DNA of 64,000 nt from Camellia lanceoleosa (lineage: Eukaryota; Streptophyta; Magnoliopsida; Ericales; Theaceae): assembly GCA_025200525.1 (NCBI GenBank), contig CM045762.1, forward strand, positions 88,354,717 to 88,418,716, given 5' to 3'. Every line of letters begins with the position of its first letter. Positions within the stretch are counted from its first letter, which is position 1. Made by a program: the position numbers and the translations under genes. The notes beneath the pieces were generated by a model that made no database searches, was not told where the DNA came from, and saw nothing but the letters and a program-made list of their open reading frames with translations. Below are positions 9,954 to 22,600 of the stretch, piece by piece.

Positions 9954-11220
9954 GTCAAGCGAGGCACCTGAAGAGGTTTTGCCCGCAGTTGAGTGGCACT
10001 TTTGGGGCATCTAGACAGAGGCAGAGTTTACAGCCAGCTCAGTCAATTCAGACCTCGAAGGCCAATCAAGGGGCTTCATCGTCCCAATCTGTGCAGCAGT
10101 CTTTTACTCCGAGAGGTGAGCAGGTAGATCAAGGACCTTCAGGGCGCGTGTATGTTGTTACCGTACAAGATCTTGTACCGACTCCATCTGTTGTGAGAGA
10201 TACCTTTTTGTTCCGCAACTCGGTTGCCAATGTGTTGATTAATAAGGGTGCATCCCATTCTTTTATATCTGCTGCATTTGCATCTGTTTTGGGGTTGGAG
10301 TTGGCACAGTTAGCATCTCCTATTTGTGTTGTATCACCTATTGGGGGTGAGTTGATTTTGAAACAAGGGTGTCGAGGCTGTGATATAGAGGTCGCCGACC
10401 GCCGGCTTCCATTTTCTTTTGTAGTTATGGCTATGTCGGGTTTTGATGTTATTTTGGGAATGGACTGGCTATCATCATACCGGGAAATTATTGATTGTTA
10501 CCGCCAGAGGGTCACAGTATGTACCTTGAGCGGAGATTGTTTCCATTTCTTGGGGGATCGGGTTGGTAGTGTGTTGCCACCGGTGTATGATCCGCGAGGG
10601 TGGAGTGAGCTTAGTGGTCTTCTCGTTAGCTTTATGAGTGGTGAGTGTGATGAGACCCAGACTGTATTACCGATAGTGGTTTGTGAGTATTCGGATGTTT
10701 TTCCCGAGGATCTCGTTAGTTTGCCACCTCACCGAGAGATTAAGTTCTCTATCGATTTAGTGTCCGGCACGACGCCGATTTCTATGGCACCTTACCGTTT
10801 TTCCCTAGCTGAGTTGAGTGAGTTGAAGATTCAGCTTCAGAAATTACTAGCTAAGGGCTTTATTTGCCCTAGTGTTTCACCATGGGGAGCACCGGCCCTC
10901 TTTGCTAAAAAGAAAGATGGTGCCTTGAGACTTTACATCGATTATCGGAAATTGAATCGGGCTACGGTTAAAAATAAATACCCTATGCCTCGTATAGATG
11001 ATTTTTTTGACCAGTTGAAGGGGTCCCGTTGTTTCTCTAAGATAGACTTGAGATCGGGTTACCACTAGTTGAGGGTCAGGGAGGAGGATATTCCTAGACA
11101 GCATTCCGTACATGGTATGACCATTATGAGTTTCTGGTGATGCCATTTGGGCTCACCAATGCACCGGCAGTGTTTATGGATTTGATGAACCGGATCTTTT
11201 GAGAATTCCTAGACCGCTTT
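9954..11220 (+). pseudogene. Tekay gag end, protease and N-terminal RT
   Basis: The start is a worn zinc knuckle ([10 protein letters not shown]). A Gln/Ser-rich linker leads to the protease, where the active site D-T-G-A is changed to NKGAS ([12 protein letters not shown], about 10234-10270), removing the catalytic Asp. [10 protein letters not shown] and then RT motifs follow ([37 protein letters not shown]). A TAG at 11066-11068 sits where Gln is expected. A one-base loss near 11092 and a TGA at 11200-11202 (Arg expected) break the frame before the next open stretch. Confidence 0.85.
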
Positions 11221-13185
11221 GTGGTCGTTTTCGTGGATGACATTCTAATTTATTCACCTTCGGAGGAGGAGCACGAGGAAAACTTGAGAGTGGTGCTTGA
11301 GTTGCTTAGAGCCCATAGGCTGTATGCCAAGTTTGGGAAGTGTGAGTTCTGGCTAAGAGAGGTTAAGTTCTTAGGCCATGTGGTTTCCGGGGAAGGGGTG
11401 TCTGTTGATACATCCAAGATAGAGGCAGTGCAAGATTGGGCACAACCTAAGAGCGTTTTTGAGATTCGCAGTTTTCTGGGATTAGTTGGGTATTACCGCC
11501 GGTTTGTGAAAGATTTCTCCAGGCTACCTTCACCGTTGACTAGATTGACGCGGAAAGGGGTCAAATTTGTATGGAGTGAGACTTGTGAAAATTCATACCA
11601 AGAGTTGAAGATTAGATTGACTACCGCTCTAGTTTTGATTATTCCGGAGAGAGGTTTGGGTTATGCAGTTTATTGTGATCCCTCACGAGAGGGTTTGGGT
11701 TGTGTGTTGATGCAAGAGGGGAAAGTGGTTGCCTATGGCTCACGTCAGTTGAAAATACACGAGAGGAATTACCCTACACATGACCTAGAGTTAGCAACTG
11801 TGATTTTTGCCTTAAAAATTTGGAGGCACTACCTTTATGGTGAGAGATTCGAGGTATTCTCGGATCATAAGAGTCTGAAGTATCTGTTTACACAGAGGGA
11901 CTTGAATTTGAGGCAGAGAAGATGGATGGAGTTCATTGAGGACTACGACTTCGAGTTGCATTACCATCCGGGGAAGGCCAATGTTGTGGCCGATACCCTT
12001 AGTAGGAAATCCATTAGTGATGTAGCTTGTATAGCCATCCGAGAGTGGGAGATGTTGGGTGCACTTGGCGAGTTTGATTTGCTTCTAGGCGAATTCGTTG
12101 AGTCTGCGGCCTTGTTTTCTGTTGTTGCACAGCCTACACTTGCGAATCGAGTGTTAGAGGTACATAGAGGTGACCTTGAGGTAGAATCCCTCCGAGAGAA
12201 GATCTCCAATGGGAAGGTTGAAAAGGGTCTTTCTGTGTATCCCAACTTGAGTGTGAGATACCGAGACCATTTGTTTGTGCCGGAGTCTTACCGAGAGGAG
12301 GTACTCCGAGAGTTTCACCATTCACGCCTTGCGGTGCATCCGGGAGGCACCAAGATGTATCATGATTTGGGTCGCCAGTTTTGGTGGTGGGGTATGAAGA
12401 GAGATGTGGCAGTTTTCGTATCAAAGTGCCTTACTTCTCAGCAAGTGAAGGCTGAGCATCAGAGGCCAATGGGTTGGTTGCAACCCTTGCCTATTGCCGA
12501 GTGAAAGTGGGAGCATGTCACCATGGACTTCGTTGTAGGTTTTCTGAGGACTCAGCGGGGTAGTGATGCTATTTGGGTGGTTGTAGACTGGTTGACTAAG
12601 TCGGCGCATTGTATCCCTATGCGCATGAGAGATTCGGTAGATCATCTTGCCGACTTGTATATTTGGGACATAGTGAGGTTGCACGGGGTCCCAGTGGCGA
12701 TCGTCTCAGATAGAGATCCTCGTTTTACTGCTAGGTTGTGGCAGAGTTTGCAGAGTGCCTTGGGCACTAGATTGACCTTTAGCACGGCTTATCATCCTCA
12801 GACTGACGGGCAGTCCGAGCTTACTATTCAGATCCTTGAGGATATGCTTCGAGGTTGTGTTCTCGACTTTAGTGGGTCGTGGGAGAGGCACTTGCCCTTG
12901 GTGGAGTTTGCCTACAACAACAGTTTCCAGTCGAGTATCGGTATGGCACCGTTTGAGGCCTTGTATGACCGACCTTGTAGGTCTCCAGTTTGTTGGGCCG
13001 AGGTGGGTGATGCACCTTTGTTGGGCCCGGAGTTGGTGAGGGAAACGACGGAGAAAGTTGAGCTTATCCGTAGGAGGCTTGTTACAGCCCAGAGTCGCCA
13101 AAAGAGTTATGCCGACTGTAGGAGAAGGCCTTTGGCATTTGAGACGGGTGATCATGTTTTTCTGAAAATATCACCTAGGTAGGGT
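11221..13185 (+). pseudogene. pol: Tekay RT palm, RNase H and integrase
   Basis: The frame opens at the RT catalytic box FVDD (codons 11230-11241), then shows [15 protein letters not shown] and [13 protein letters not shown]. RNase H has [32 protein letters not shown] and [13 protein letters not shown]. The integrase zinc finger keeps [11 protein letters not shown], but its CxxC is CLTS, missing one Cys. A TGA (12502-12504) replaces Trp before the DDE core, which retains MDFVVGF, VSDRDPRF and DGQSELTI. A TAG (13180-13182) again replaces Trp. The long open frames suggest this is the youngest-looking pol in the window. Confidence 0.88.
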
Positions 13186-13569
13186 TTGATGAGGTTTGGG
13201 AAGAGTGGGAAGTTGTCCCCTCGGTTTATTGGTCCCTTTGAGATCCTTGAGAGGATTGGGGAGGTTGCGTACCGTTTAGCTTTGCCTCCGCAGTTGTCTA
13301 GAGTACATGATATGTTTCATGTTAGTATGCTTCGGAAGTACGAGCCGGACCCATCGCATGTATTGGATTGAACCGACTTAGAGGTTGACGAGGATGCCTC
13401 GTATGAGGAGAGGCCGGTTCGGGTCTTGGATAGGCGGGATCAAATCTTGCGAGGCAAGACCATTCCCTTGGTAAAGGTTTTATGGAAACATCACGGAGTG
13501 GTGGAGGCCACTTGGGAACGTGAGTTGGAGGTCCGTGAGAAATACCCTGACATGTTTGTTAATGTGTAA
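13186..13569 (+). pseudogene. Tekay integrase tail with chromodomain
   Basis: [20 protein letters not shown] (GPF module) and [16 protein letters not shown] are followed by a TGA at 13369-13371, where Trp is expected. A chromodomain then reads RGKTIPLVKVLWKHHG and ATWERE, ending at TAA 13567-13569. Chromodomains of chromoviruses steer integration towards particular chromatin. The aromatic residues of the module appear partly reduced, as usual for the plant type lacking a full cage. Confidence 0.82.
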
Positions 13570-13985
13570 TCATGCATTGGAAATTTTGTAATATTAATGA
13601 ACTTTAAGAGCATTGAATATGTCTTAAGTTGTAAAACATCGTATACGTTTTGAATAATGGAAGTATTTTGAAACTTGCCTTGAAATGGAAGTTTAATGTA
13701 ACATTGCATATGTTGAATGTATTGTAGAAATGGAAATATATCATGAGCATTGAATATGATATATAATTGTGGAATATATGTTGAAATTCGTAAATTTCAA
13801 GAGAAAGCATGTTGATAATGCATATTGAGTTATATATTGTGATTTGCCTCTTGAAAAGAGATGGGATGACCGGTATTGGGTCAAGTTGATAAATGTTGAG
13901 TTGTAATACTATTGAGAATTGAGCAAACATGTTTTTGAAAACTTGTACTTAATTTCGGAGACGAAATTCCTTAAGGGGGGAAGGC
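13570..13985 (+). promoter_or_regulatory. 3' untranslated region and polypurine tract
   Basis: A/T-rich non-coding DNA ends in a purine run, AAGGGGGGAAGG (about 13973-13984), one base before the LTR start. It is the expected plus-strand primer site. The second Tekay copy has AAGGGAAGAGG at the same place (38566-38576). Confidence 0.75.
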
Positions 13986-16176
13986 TATAGCGATCCTGGT
14001 TTTTCCTCTCTTTATTTATTGTATTCTGGACTCGGTTTCATGGATGTGTTGTTGTCTTATTCGCATTTCCATCATTTACTCTTTGTATTTGAGTCTTGGG
14101 TTGTGTTGGGCAAGTTTGAAACAGGTTGGTTGTGCTTTGAAACCAAAAGTTGATGCCCAGAATTTGGCCTTCACGCTCGAGCGGGGCTTTTGACGCTCGA
14201 GCGGGCCCTTTGATTTTGCTTCTCCGCTTGAGCGGGAGTTTTGACGCTCGAGCGTGATTTTCCATCTCCCAACATTTTTCTCTACAGGTCTTCGGACGCT
14301 CGAGCGGAAGTTTTGACGCTCGAGCGTGACCCTTTGATTTTGTTCCTCCATTCGAGCGGGGAGTTGGCGCTCGAGCGGGGACCATCGCCTGCAAAACTTC
14401 TGTGAGTGTGCATCCGACGCTCGAGCGGGCGTTTTGACGCTCGAGCGTGAGTCTGTGTCTGACGCTCGAGCGAGGGTTTCCACGCTCGAGCGGGGTAACT
14501 TTTATATCAGTCTGAGTTTTACCTTTTTGGATCACTTTTTGATTTTCTTTCTCTCTCTTACTTTTTCAAAACCACCATTGGAGAGCACCTCACTCTGAAA
14601 CTCTAACTTCTCTCTAGGGTTTGATCTAGTAGGAGTGATCTTCTAACCTTGGGCCTTTGTAAAAAGTGTGGAGTTTGTTGAGGGCTACATTTTGATCCAA
14701 AAATATTGGGGTTTGGAGCACTTCGAATTTCTTCATCTTCTTCCTTTGAGCTCCGAATTTGAGGTAGGGATAACTACTCATTTTTATAATCTTTGACATA
14801 AGTATTTAGTCATTTTGATTTAATGTTGAAGTTGGGTGATTTTGGGTGCTAGGGTTTCGAATGAATAAAGAGGGATTTTGTTATTTTGACTCATAAATGT
14901 GTATTTTGGGTCTTAAAATGATAGTATTGATGTTATTGAAGTTATTTTGGGCCTTTGGGTCAATATTGAGAAAATGGGGAAAAAGCCCTAAATTGTTTTG
15001 ACAAATTAATTCATGAAATTAATTTGGGAAATTATGGAAATATGAAATTAAGTTGGACTTAATGAAATTGGCATAATATGAGATAGAATAGTGGAGTTGG
15101 ATTTGTTAATCACTCACCCTTTGGAAATTGTCGATGGTTTATCTGCTGATGTAATTATTATCTATTTCGAAATAATTGCTTTGGGCTATCGGTGGAGGAT
15201 AGCCTTAATTGTTGTAGACAATGCATGATGATTAGGCGAACTAAAACTAATCAATTGAATATGTCATCGAATATGACGGTTGGAATAATACATCAAATTT
15301 ATGTATTGATTGATTATGTATATGATATGTGTTTACATACATTGTATTGTGTGGGAGGAGATAGGGGATGTACTCCATGGTTTAGGAGAAGATAGGGGAT
15401 GGACTCCTAAACCGGATACTATTTGGGAGGAGATAGGGAATGGACTCCATCGATACAGCAAATATGTGTATCTATTGAAGTATTGATACAACAAATCTGT
15501 GTACCATATATGGAGTACGGAAGTGTTTTATTTGAGATTGATACAGTAATTATGTGTATTTATTGTGAAGTATGAGGTGTTTAATTTGAGTTGTTATCTC
15601 AATTGAAATGGAAGTACTGTTGATATGAGATGTAATCTCATTTAAATTGTTTGGCCAGGTCCTGAGCCATAGTTATCAATTGAGAAATTGAATAAGAAAT
15701 GGAAAATGGAATGAAACATGGACACATTTGCCATGTAATTGAAATGGGTTATGAATTGATTTATGTGAGTTAAACATTTATCAAATGCTAGTGTTTTAGT
15801 TATTGCTCATATTATGTTTAGCATATCTCTACTGGGCGTTGGCTCACCCTATATGGGACACCATTTTCAGGTATAGCTATTATGCCACCTTCGAGGACGT
15901 AGCTTGGAAGGCTTGAGGCTGTTGGACTCTTTTAGTTAATTTTGTTGTGTTACATGTATATCAAGCCAAGGGCTTATTTTGTGTAGAGTTAGTACTCTTT
16001 TTTTGTAACCAAGCATGTTGACTTGAAAAGTTGTAAGCCCGTAGGGCATTTACTTTTATTGTCAACATGTAATACTTTTGGACTAAATACTCTAATGAAT
16101 AGAAATATGTTTATTTCTCTTATGTTTATGGATGTCGCGAATGCATGATTTATGGGTTTATTTTTAGGGCTTTACA
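13986..16176 (+). repeat. 3' LTR of the first Tekay element (2191 bp)
   Basis: It begins TATAGCGATCC right after the purine tract and ends GGGCTTTACA. The usual TG start is changed to TA. Landmarks shared with the other Tekay-type LTRs here are the paired decamers near the start, GAGGTAGGGAT, GGGCTATCGGTGGAGGATAG, a short tandem-repeat zone (15350-15460), GGCTCACCCTATATGGGA and GTAGGGCATTTAC. Confidence 0.88.
14174..14492 (+). repeat. Cluster of six paired CGCTCGAGCG decamers
   Basis: Ten perfect copies of the self-complementary decamer start at 14174, 14194, 14245, 14297, 14317, 14368, 14418, 14438, 14463 and 14483. Near copies lie at 14225 and 14349. They fall into six pairs whose starts are 20 bp apart (one pair 19). 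The spacers are T-rich, for example GGGCTTTTGA and GAAGTTTTGA. Distances between pairs vary (45-72 bp), so this is not a simple tandem repeat. Confidence 0.95.
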
Positions 16177-16973
16177 ATCAAGCTTTTAAAATCAATGATT
16201 TCTCATTTTTCTATGGAATCACACATTAGATACAAATATAGTAATCCCTCATTGATTCACTGTAATACTTTATCAAGCATAAATTTCACAACATCTCAAT
16301 ATTTTTCCAAATCCCCAATTTCTAGGGTTTTCACAAAACTAGATTCCCCCCCTCCCCCTCTCTTTTTTTGAAAGGATTTTCTCAAAACAACACTCAAACT
16401 TAACAACATAGCTCATACTCTCTAAAGTTTGAAGAAGTATAGAAAAAAAAAAAACCCACTTTTAAATCATCTAGAGCTCATGAACCAAAACCATAGTTCA
16501 AAATATAAGAAAATGATTTTGCAAAAATATATATAACTCTAAAAATATCTCTACCTCAAGTTTGGGAGAGGAAAGAGAGAAAAACTCTAAAATTCAACAT
16601 CGATGAAATCTTGATTTGATTGGTTAAAACGTAGTCCTCGCCCTCTTCGATTTGGTATAAAAACCTCTATCAAAATCTTGATAGATTTTGCTAAATCTTA
16701 GAGAGAAGTTTGAGTTTGGATGGATTTGTAAAGAGATGGAACAGAAAAGATGAATACATATAGAGAGGAAGATGAAAAAAAATGAGCAAAACACGTTTTG
16801 GGTATCAAATTTGAGGAAAAGGCTCAAAATTTGAGATAGACATGCGAAAAACCACACGAACGGAAATCAAAATTTGCACGACTGGATTTCTTGCGCCTCA
16901 TGAGCTGTTTGAGTCAGAGATGAGCCTAGGATTTCTACCAAATCCGCATGAGCGATTTTCTGTCCATAAATTT

Positions 16974-18946
16974 TATAGCGACCCCGGTCTTTTCCCATTT
17001 GGTTGTTGTATCCGGACTTAGGTTCCGTGGATCTTGTGGTTATATATATGTTGTTGTCGTCCTTTATTTCCTTGTCATTTCAGTTATGGGTTGTATTGGG
17101 CAGGTTTATTACAGTTTGGGAGTGTTTGGGAGCAAAGGGTTCTTGCCTGCATTTGGTCCTTCGCCGGCGGCAGTCGCTTCGGCGAGCTCTTGTTTTGGGC
17201 CTTCGCCGAGTCATGGTTTATTCGCTCGGCGGCGCTGCGTCTGGGTATAGAACCTGAGAGCTGTGTTTCTTGGCTCGAGCGAGCTTTCCTTCGCTCGAGC
17301 GAGCGAGGTGTATGTTTTCGAGTTATTCGCTCGAGCGAGCATTCTGTCGCTCGAGTGTGCTTCTAGGTTGCAGACTTGATGCTTCGAGTTTTTGGCTCGA
17401 ATGAAACTTTCTTCGCTCGAGCGAGGCTTTCTTGTGTCAATGCTCGGTGAAAAACTAATCCTTCGCTTCGGCGAGCTGTTTTATTTAAATCGCAAGTGAC
17501 GGCGGTCTTAAACATCTTTTTTCATCCTCTTTTGTTTTAAAAACCCTAGGTCCGTGTTCTCTCTCCCTCCACTCACATTCTCTCTTAGGTTTCATCTATT
17601 TTTAGGGTGTTTCTACCCTAGGTTCTTTGTTAAAAAGATAGAGGGTCGCGAGGGCTTTGTTTTAATCTGAAAGTTTGGCGGTTTGGAGCACTTTGGGTTT
17701 TGGGTCATCATCTCCACTTGAGTTCTTCACTTCGAGGTAGGGATACCCTACTCCACACTATAGGTTTTGTCCTAAGTTTTGGTCATTTTGATATGTTGGT
17801 GTTGTTCGGTAATTTTGGGAAAAGCTAGGGTTTGATTTATAATTTAAAAAGCCCTAATTGTTGAAATAAATTAATTCGTATAATTAATTTTGGGAAAATG
17901 GGGAATTTGGTTTAATTCATGAAATTGGGGAATTATGGGATTAAATGGTGTAGTTGGATAATTTAAGTACTCACCTATGAAAATGTTGAGTTTATATTTG
18001 TTGATACATTTATTTCCTGTTTAGAAATAACTGTTTGGGGCTATCGGTGGAGGATAGTCGTGATTGTTGTAGACATTGCATGTTGATTAGGGAAAACTGA
18101 AACTAATCACATTGAATAAGTCATTGAATATGACGGTTGAATTAATACAGCAAATACGTGTATTGATTGAATATTGTGTATGACAAGTGTTTAATACATT
18201 GTATATGCATATTGTTTGGGAGGAGATAGGGGATGTACTCCATGGTATAGGGGATGGACTCTCAAACCTATTTAGGAGGAGAAAGGGGATGGACTCCATT
18301 AGTACAGCAAATATGTGTACTAATTGATTTATGGAAGTGTTTTAGTATGAGCCTTAGTCTCATTTGAATTGTTGATATTGAAAGTAATGTTAATGTGAGA
18401 TGTAGTCTCATTTTATAGTTTGGCCACGTTCTGAGCCATGTCTGTATAAATGGAAAGTTGAATAATAACGGAAAGTGAAACGTGTCATGGACATTATTGT
18501 CATGAAACTGTATAGTGATATAATGGATTTATAAGTGTTAACCATCTATTGAATGTTATTGCTTTAGTCAATTCTTATATTTGGTTTAGTATATTTCTCC
18601 TGGGCTGTGGCTCACCCTATACGGGAACATCATTTTCAGGTCCAGGTGATATGCTACCTCCAAGGACTTAGCTTGGAAGGATTTGAATTTGAAGACTTGT
18701 TTTAGTTAGTTGTTATTTGATATTACATGTAAACTCAAGCCAAGGGCTTAATTTGTAGTTGAGTTAGTACTCACATTTTGTGTCCAAGTGTTGGCTTGGA
18801 AAAGTCAGAAGTAGGGCATTTACTTTTGATGTTACATGTGATGTTTTTCAATAAGAATACTCTGATGAATGGAATAATGTTTTGTTTTCTTATATCAATG
18901 CATGTCAATATTGTGTATATTGTGGGTTTATTTTGAGGGCGTTATA
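16974..18946 (+). mobile_element. Solo Tekay-type LTR (1973 bp) with target duplication AATTT
   Basis: It starts TATAGCGACCCC, ends GGGCGTTATA, and is flanked by AATTT at 16969-16973 and 18947-18951. Both termini carry one transition relative to TG...CA. No internal region is present, so the element was reduced to one LTR by recombination between its two LTRs. Confidence 0.92.
17272..17423 (+). repeat. Three 20-bp-spaced decamer pairs in the solo LTR
   Basis: Decamers start at 17272/17292, 17328/17348 and 17394/17414, each pair exactly 20 bp apart. Sequences are GGCTCGAGCG or CGCTCGAGCG with few changes. Upstream, GC-rich variants (CGCTTCGGCG, CGCTCGGCGG) occur at about 17174-17235. Confidence 0.92.
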
Positions 18947-19198
18947 AATTTCCAAATTCCCTAAGTGCATCCGCATATGTAGTTTTTAAATCCGCACGAG
19001 CGGTTTTGCTAGCCAAAGCCACACCCCCATACATGTTCTTGCACTCGAAACTCGAAATTTTTACTTGGAAACGTTAAGAGAGATTAAGTAAGAATGAAAT
19101 TGAAATCTCAACAACTTAACACAATAATCAAAATGCCAAAAGTAAAACAAACTGTCTGACTACGCAATAGCCGAGTTCAGGATCCGGGACATCACAAA

Positions 19199-19407
19199 TC
19201 CCAATTGCTCTTTTAATTTTTTTAAACATGTACCCAGAGAGCTTATGTTAACAAATTTTTAAAAAGAATAAATAGATAAATAAATAAATAAATAAAGTAG
19301 ATTCAAATAAGGAAAAATATTAAAAAAAGAATTACAAATTAATGAGAAATTTTACAAATATTAATAAAAAAATAATTAAAATTATAAATTTTTTCATAAA
19401 TATAATT

Positions 19408-19448
<41 letters not shown>

Positions 19449-19629
19449 GACACTAACCCATCAAAATGGGACACTAACATCAATCTGAGATAGATCAATA
19501 GATGGCGGTTCCCAATTCCAACCAAGGGTTGATATTTTCTAGCTCGCCCATTTCTGTTCCCAACCCAGATACACAAACACAAATTTAGGGAAAGAAAGCC
19601 GAAGCGAAGATTGAGAAGAGAGAGAGAAT
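19199..19629 (+). promoter_or_regulatory. Upstream region of the small host gene, (CT)n tract
   Basis: A/T-rich DNA, then a (CT)n run at about 19414-19443, then a moderately GC-rich stretch with GA repeats just before the start codon at 19630. CT-rich tracts near plant transcription starts are common, but no TATA box can be placed with confidence. Confidence 0.45.
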
Positions 19630-22600
19630 ATGAGCAGTGGTAGTAGTACTAGTAGTAGTACTAGACCCATACCTAGAAGAGAGAGCCCATGGGGCACTTC
19701 GGAGGGAGATCATCGGCAGCCAAAGGCCCACTGATGCAGTGATCGAGCTGAAGATGTCATCCAAGTAAGCTTTCTCTTCCCCATCAAACCCTTGTTTGCT
19801 AGTAATTTTTGTATACGGATAGGATATATGTCATGTATACCTTCTGTTATTATGATTGAATTTGACAGTCGGATCCATTGTATTTATGTTGGGTATATAA
19901 ATTGGTGGAAGGTTGTGCAACGTTGTGCCTATTGGCATACAAAAATTTCTCCTTTTTTCCATATATGTTTCATATGCACTATTTGATTAGAGAATAGGTA
20001 CGGGCAATGTGGGTTGGTGTTCAATGTTTGAATTGGCGCATCTGAAGAACTAGTTCTGGGTTTTAATGCTCTCATTTGTTTTGTGCTTTGCAATGTACTG
20101 AGTCAAAATTTTGTGTTTGGTTGTAATTTAAGCTTTTTATTTTTAGCAAGTCTAGAAATTAAGAGAGTTAGACACAATTGAATTGATTTAAGTGACAAGT
20201 AAACTCATTCTGATAAAAAAAAAAAAAAAAAAAAAAACCAATTTTCCCCATTTTTCAAAAATCAGTCCTATGCATGTAGATTATACAAAATCAAGTAATT
20301 TTTACAGATACTCTCTGATGAGAGATTGATGAATCTCAAATGATTTGTTACCCGATGATGTTATGTTGTGAGTTGTGGGAAATTTTGTCTGATGATATTG
20401 TTATTCCAATGTGCTTTTTATTTTTTTTATTGTGATGGATGAACCATTAATACTAAGATGCATTGAAAAAGTACAAAAGGAAATGCCAATTACAGAAGGC
20501 TTGAACTTCCACAAGGGAACAAATAACTACTACTAGGCAAGAAAGCAGAAGGATCTGTTTAAGCTTAAGAGCGTAGAGTACTTCCTTTTCAAAATTATGC
20601 AGATTTATCAAGACCCAAAATGTGATTACTACTCAAAACTTCTTGAATTATGCCACTTTATAATGTTTCTAATTTACTCGAACTTTGTAACCAAAAGAAC
20701 GCAGTTTTAAGGAATTCAAGTATGATTTTTCCAATCAACTGGGATGTGGCTAGACCTTTAGAAAAGGATCACTGCTTTGAATTAGTAGTAGAAAACTACA
20801 CTAATAGGGCTGTTGTACTTATGAAAAGGATTGATTTCTCATTCATTTGATAATCCAGTGGATTCTTCTTTAACCATATGAAACTTGAAAAAGTAGTGCT
20901 ACGGAGAAGTTTTTTGTGGCCTGTCATCATTAATAGGTGTTTCTCCAAAGAATTAGTGCACTAGGGTTTTGGGGTTTGTGAACGAATGATATATCTTTTA
21001 GAAACTTCTTTGAGGGTGATGCCTGTAAGTGTGGCAAAAGGGGACTGACTGAAAGTGTCTTTCAAAAACAATCTTAGTTGTTGAGGGACCCTTTTTGGGT
21101 GGGGTTGTGTTTTCTAAAGCTATATTACAATTTTAGAAATCTCTTTAGAGGTTCACACAAAACATGTGTCAAGGCTTACATGATTAAGTATGGGTCTTCC
21201 TAGGAGTACTCCTCGGGAGCAAAGGCATTATAGTGCTTTTGTAGTTGTTTCATTAGGACCATCCGTCATTTGGTTGGATTTTTAGTTTATTTTTATCTTT
21301 AGAATTTATTTACTGTATCTTTTATCTATTTTTAACGAACATCGTCTGAAAATTCTTAAAATCATCAAGTGAAGGACTTAACTCTTTGTGGGCTCAACTA
21401 CATATCAAACTCTTAAATTTGTCCTTCGCCTTCTTGTCAATTGACTCAACTCCTTAGAAGCATGAAAGTCTCTTTCCCCAATTGCTCCACATAAAGGGCC
21501 CCATTCCTTAGTTCCATTCTCTTTTTACTTACTCAACTTTGAAATAACTAAGCCACCACCCCACCTAGAAAACACCCGGTCTACATGAAACTAGCCCAGA
21601 GCAATTTCACACCTCCCTAGCCACTTTACAAAGGGAGATGGTCCTCTAACTCCATCACCTCCATGCACTTTGAACTTCAATTTAGGGGAACATGTCGTCT
21701 TCTAATGCAATTGTAAATTTACAAAATCTTCCTTAGAGCAGCAATTCACACGTAAAACCTACCTTGAAAGGGACTTTAAAAGTTCATACCCTTTTCAATG
21801 ACACAAAGATTCTTGTGTAATAGTTTGTAGTATTTCTTTGCTGCATACTGTTGGACTTGCATGCTACCATTGTTAAAATTAGTATTATTTTAGATGGATG
21901 TTGTACAATATTTTGCTAGAGTTAATCGATTTTCTTGATTGAATATGTTATGCTGGTTTTGGCATTTATATTAGCCATTACCTAAGCACATACACACACA
22001 AGGAACCCCAATGCATAGAAGTCTAGGATCAAACTCATCTTTTTATGTTGAGTTCGCATGTCTATTTATCGTGGAAGTCTTCTAATGTTTCATATTGTTT
22101 TTTTCAAAGTTTTCTTAAAGTTTTCCTATCAAGCCCCTATTTTATAATTTTGATTCCATATCACATTTCGGCCTTCATTGTTGTTTTCCGTTTTTGCTTC
22201 CTTGCTGGCAACCACAGAATAAAGTAGAAGTAAGTTCAATTATAGAAAATTCAATATGACTGCTTCGCAAGGAGACGAAAATAACCAATAATGCTTAGAT
22301 GTGCAAGGAGATGGTAGACATCCCAAACGAAACACTATGTTTAAGTGGAAACAGATTACGACTATTTGACCTTTGTCGGCATGTATTATGATGGCCTTGT
22401 ATTTGAAGGTTCACTATTAAGTTTACACTCAATTTTAGTACATTTTGAGTTTATTTCAATCGTGTTCTGTGTAGGCGTGCTTTGAAGGTAACCCATTTAA
22501 GACAATTCCTGGTCCTTTCAAGCTCTTCTGGCAATGCATGTGCTCAAAACCTGAGTATGTTTTCTTTCATTCGGTGACTTATCCCAAAAAAAGATTATTT

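Larger units (their letters stand above)
9954..16176 (+). mobile_element. Tekay/Del chromovirus (Ty3/gypsy), 5' part missing
   Basis: The element starts abruptly inside the gag zinc knuckle and continues through protease, RT, RNase H, integrase and chromodomain to a polypurine tract and a 2.19 kb LTR. The C-terminal chromodomain and long LTR place it in the chromovirus Tekay (Del) group. The 5' LTR, primer site and most of gag are absent. The missing part and the chimeric border with the Tat element suggest illegitimate recombination, not insertion. Confidence 0.85.
16177..19198 (-). repeat. Reverse-strand Tekay-like LTR fragment, split by a solo LTR
   Basis: Outer parts 16177-16968 and 18952-19198 belong together once the solo LTR at 16974-18946 is taken out. 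On the minus strand it begins TGATGTCCCGGATCC (near 19198) and shows decamer-like words (CGCTCGTGCGG, CGCTCATGCGG), CTTGAGGTAGAGATAT and late-LTR text. It runs into the end of the first Tekay LTR at 16176, so its 3' end is lost or lies beyond that element. Confidence 0.6.

Noticed and set aside
14174..14492. CRISPR-like regular repeat
   Set aside because: Decamers are paired at 20 bp with variable gaps, lie in plant LTRs, and lack unique equal-length spacers.
14038..14535. 165-codon minus-strand frame rich in LERQ/ARASK words
   Set aside because: It is the translation of the CGCTCGAGCG clusters (CTCGAGCG gives LER/ARA), not a gene.
20420..20490. Possible LINE 3' tail in the first intron of the small gene
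   Set aside because: It shows only weak similarity to the tail at 60300 (GATGGATGAACCATTAATA, GTACAAAAG). There are no duplicated flanks.
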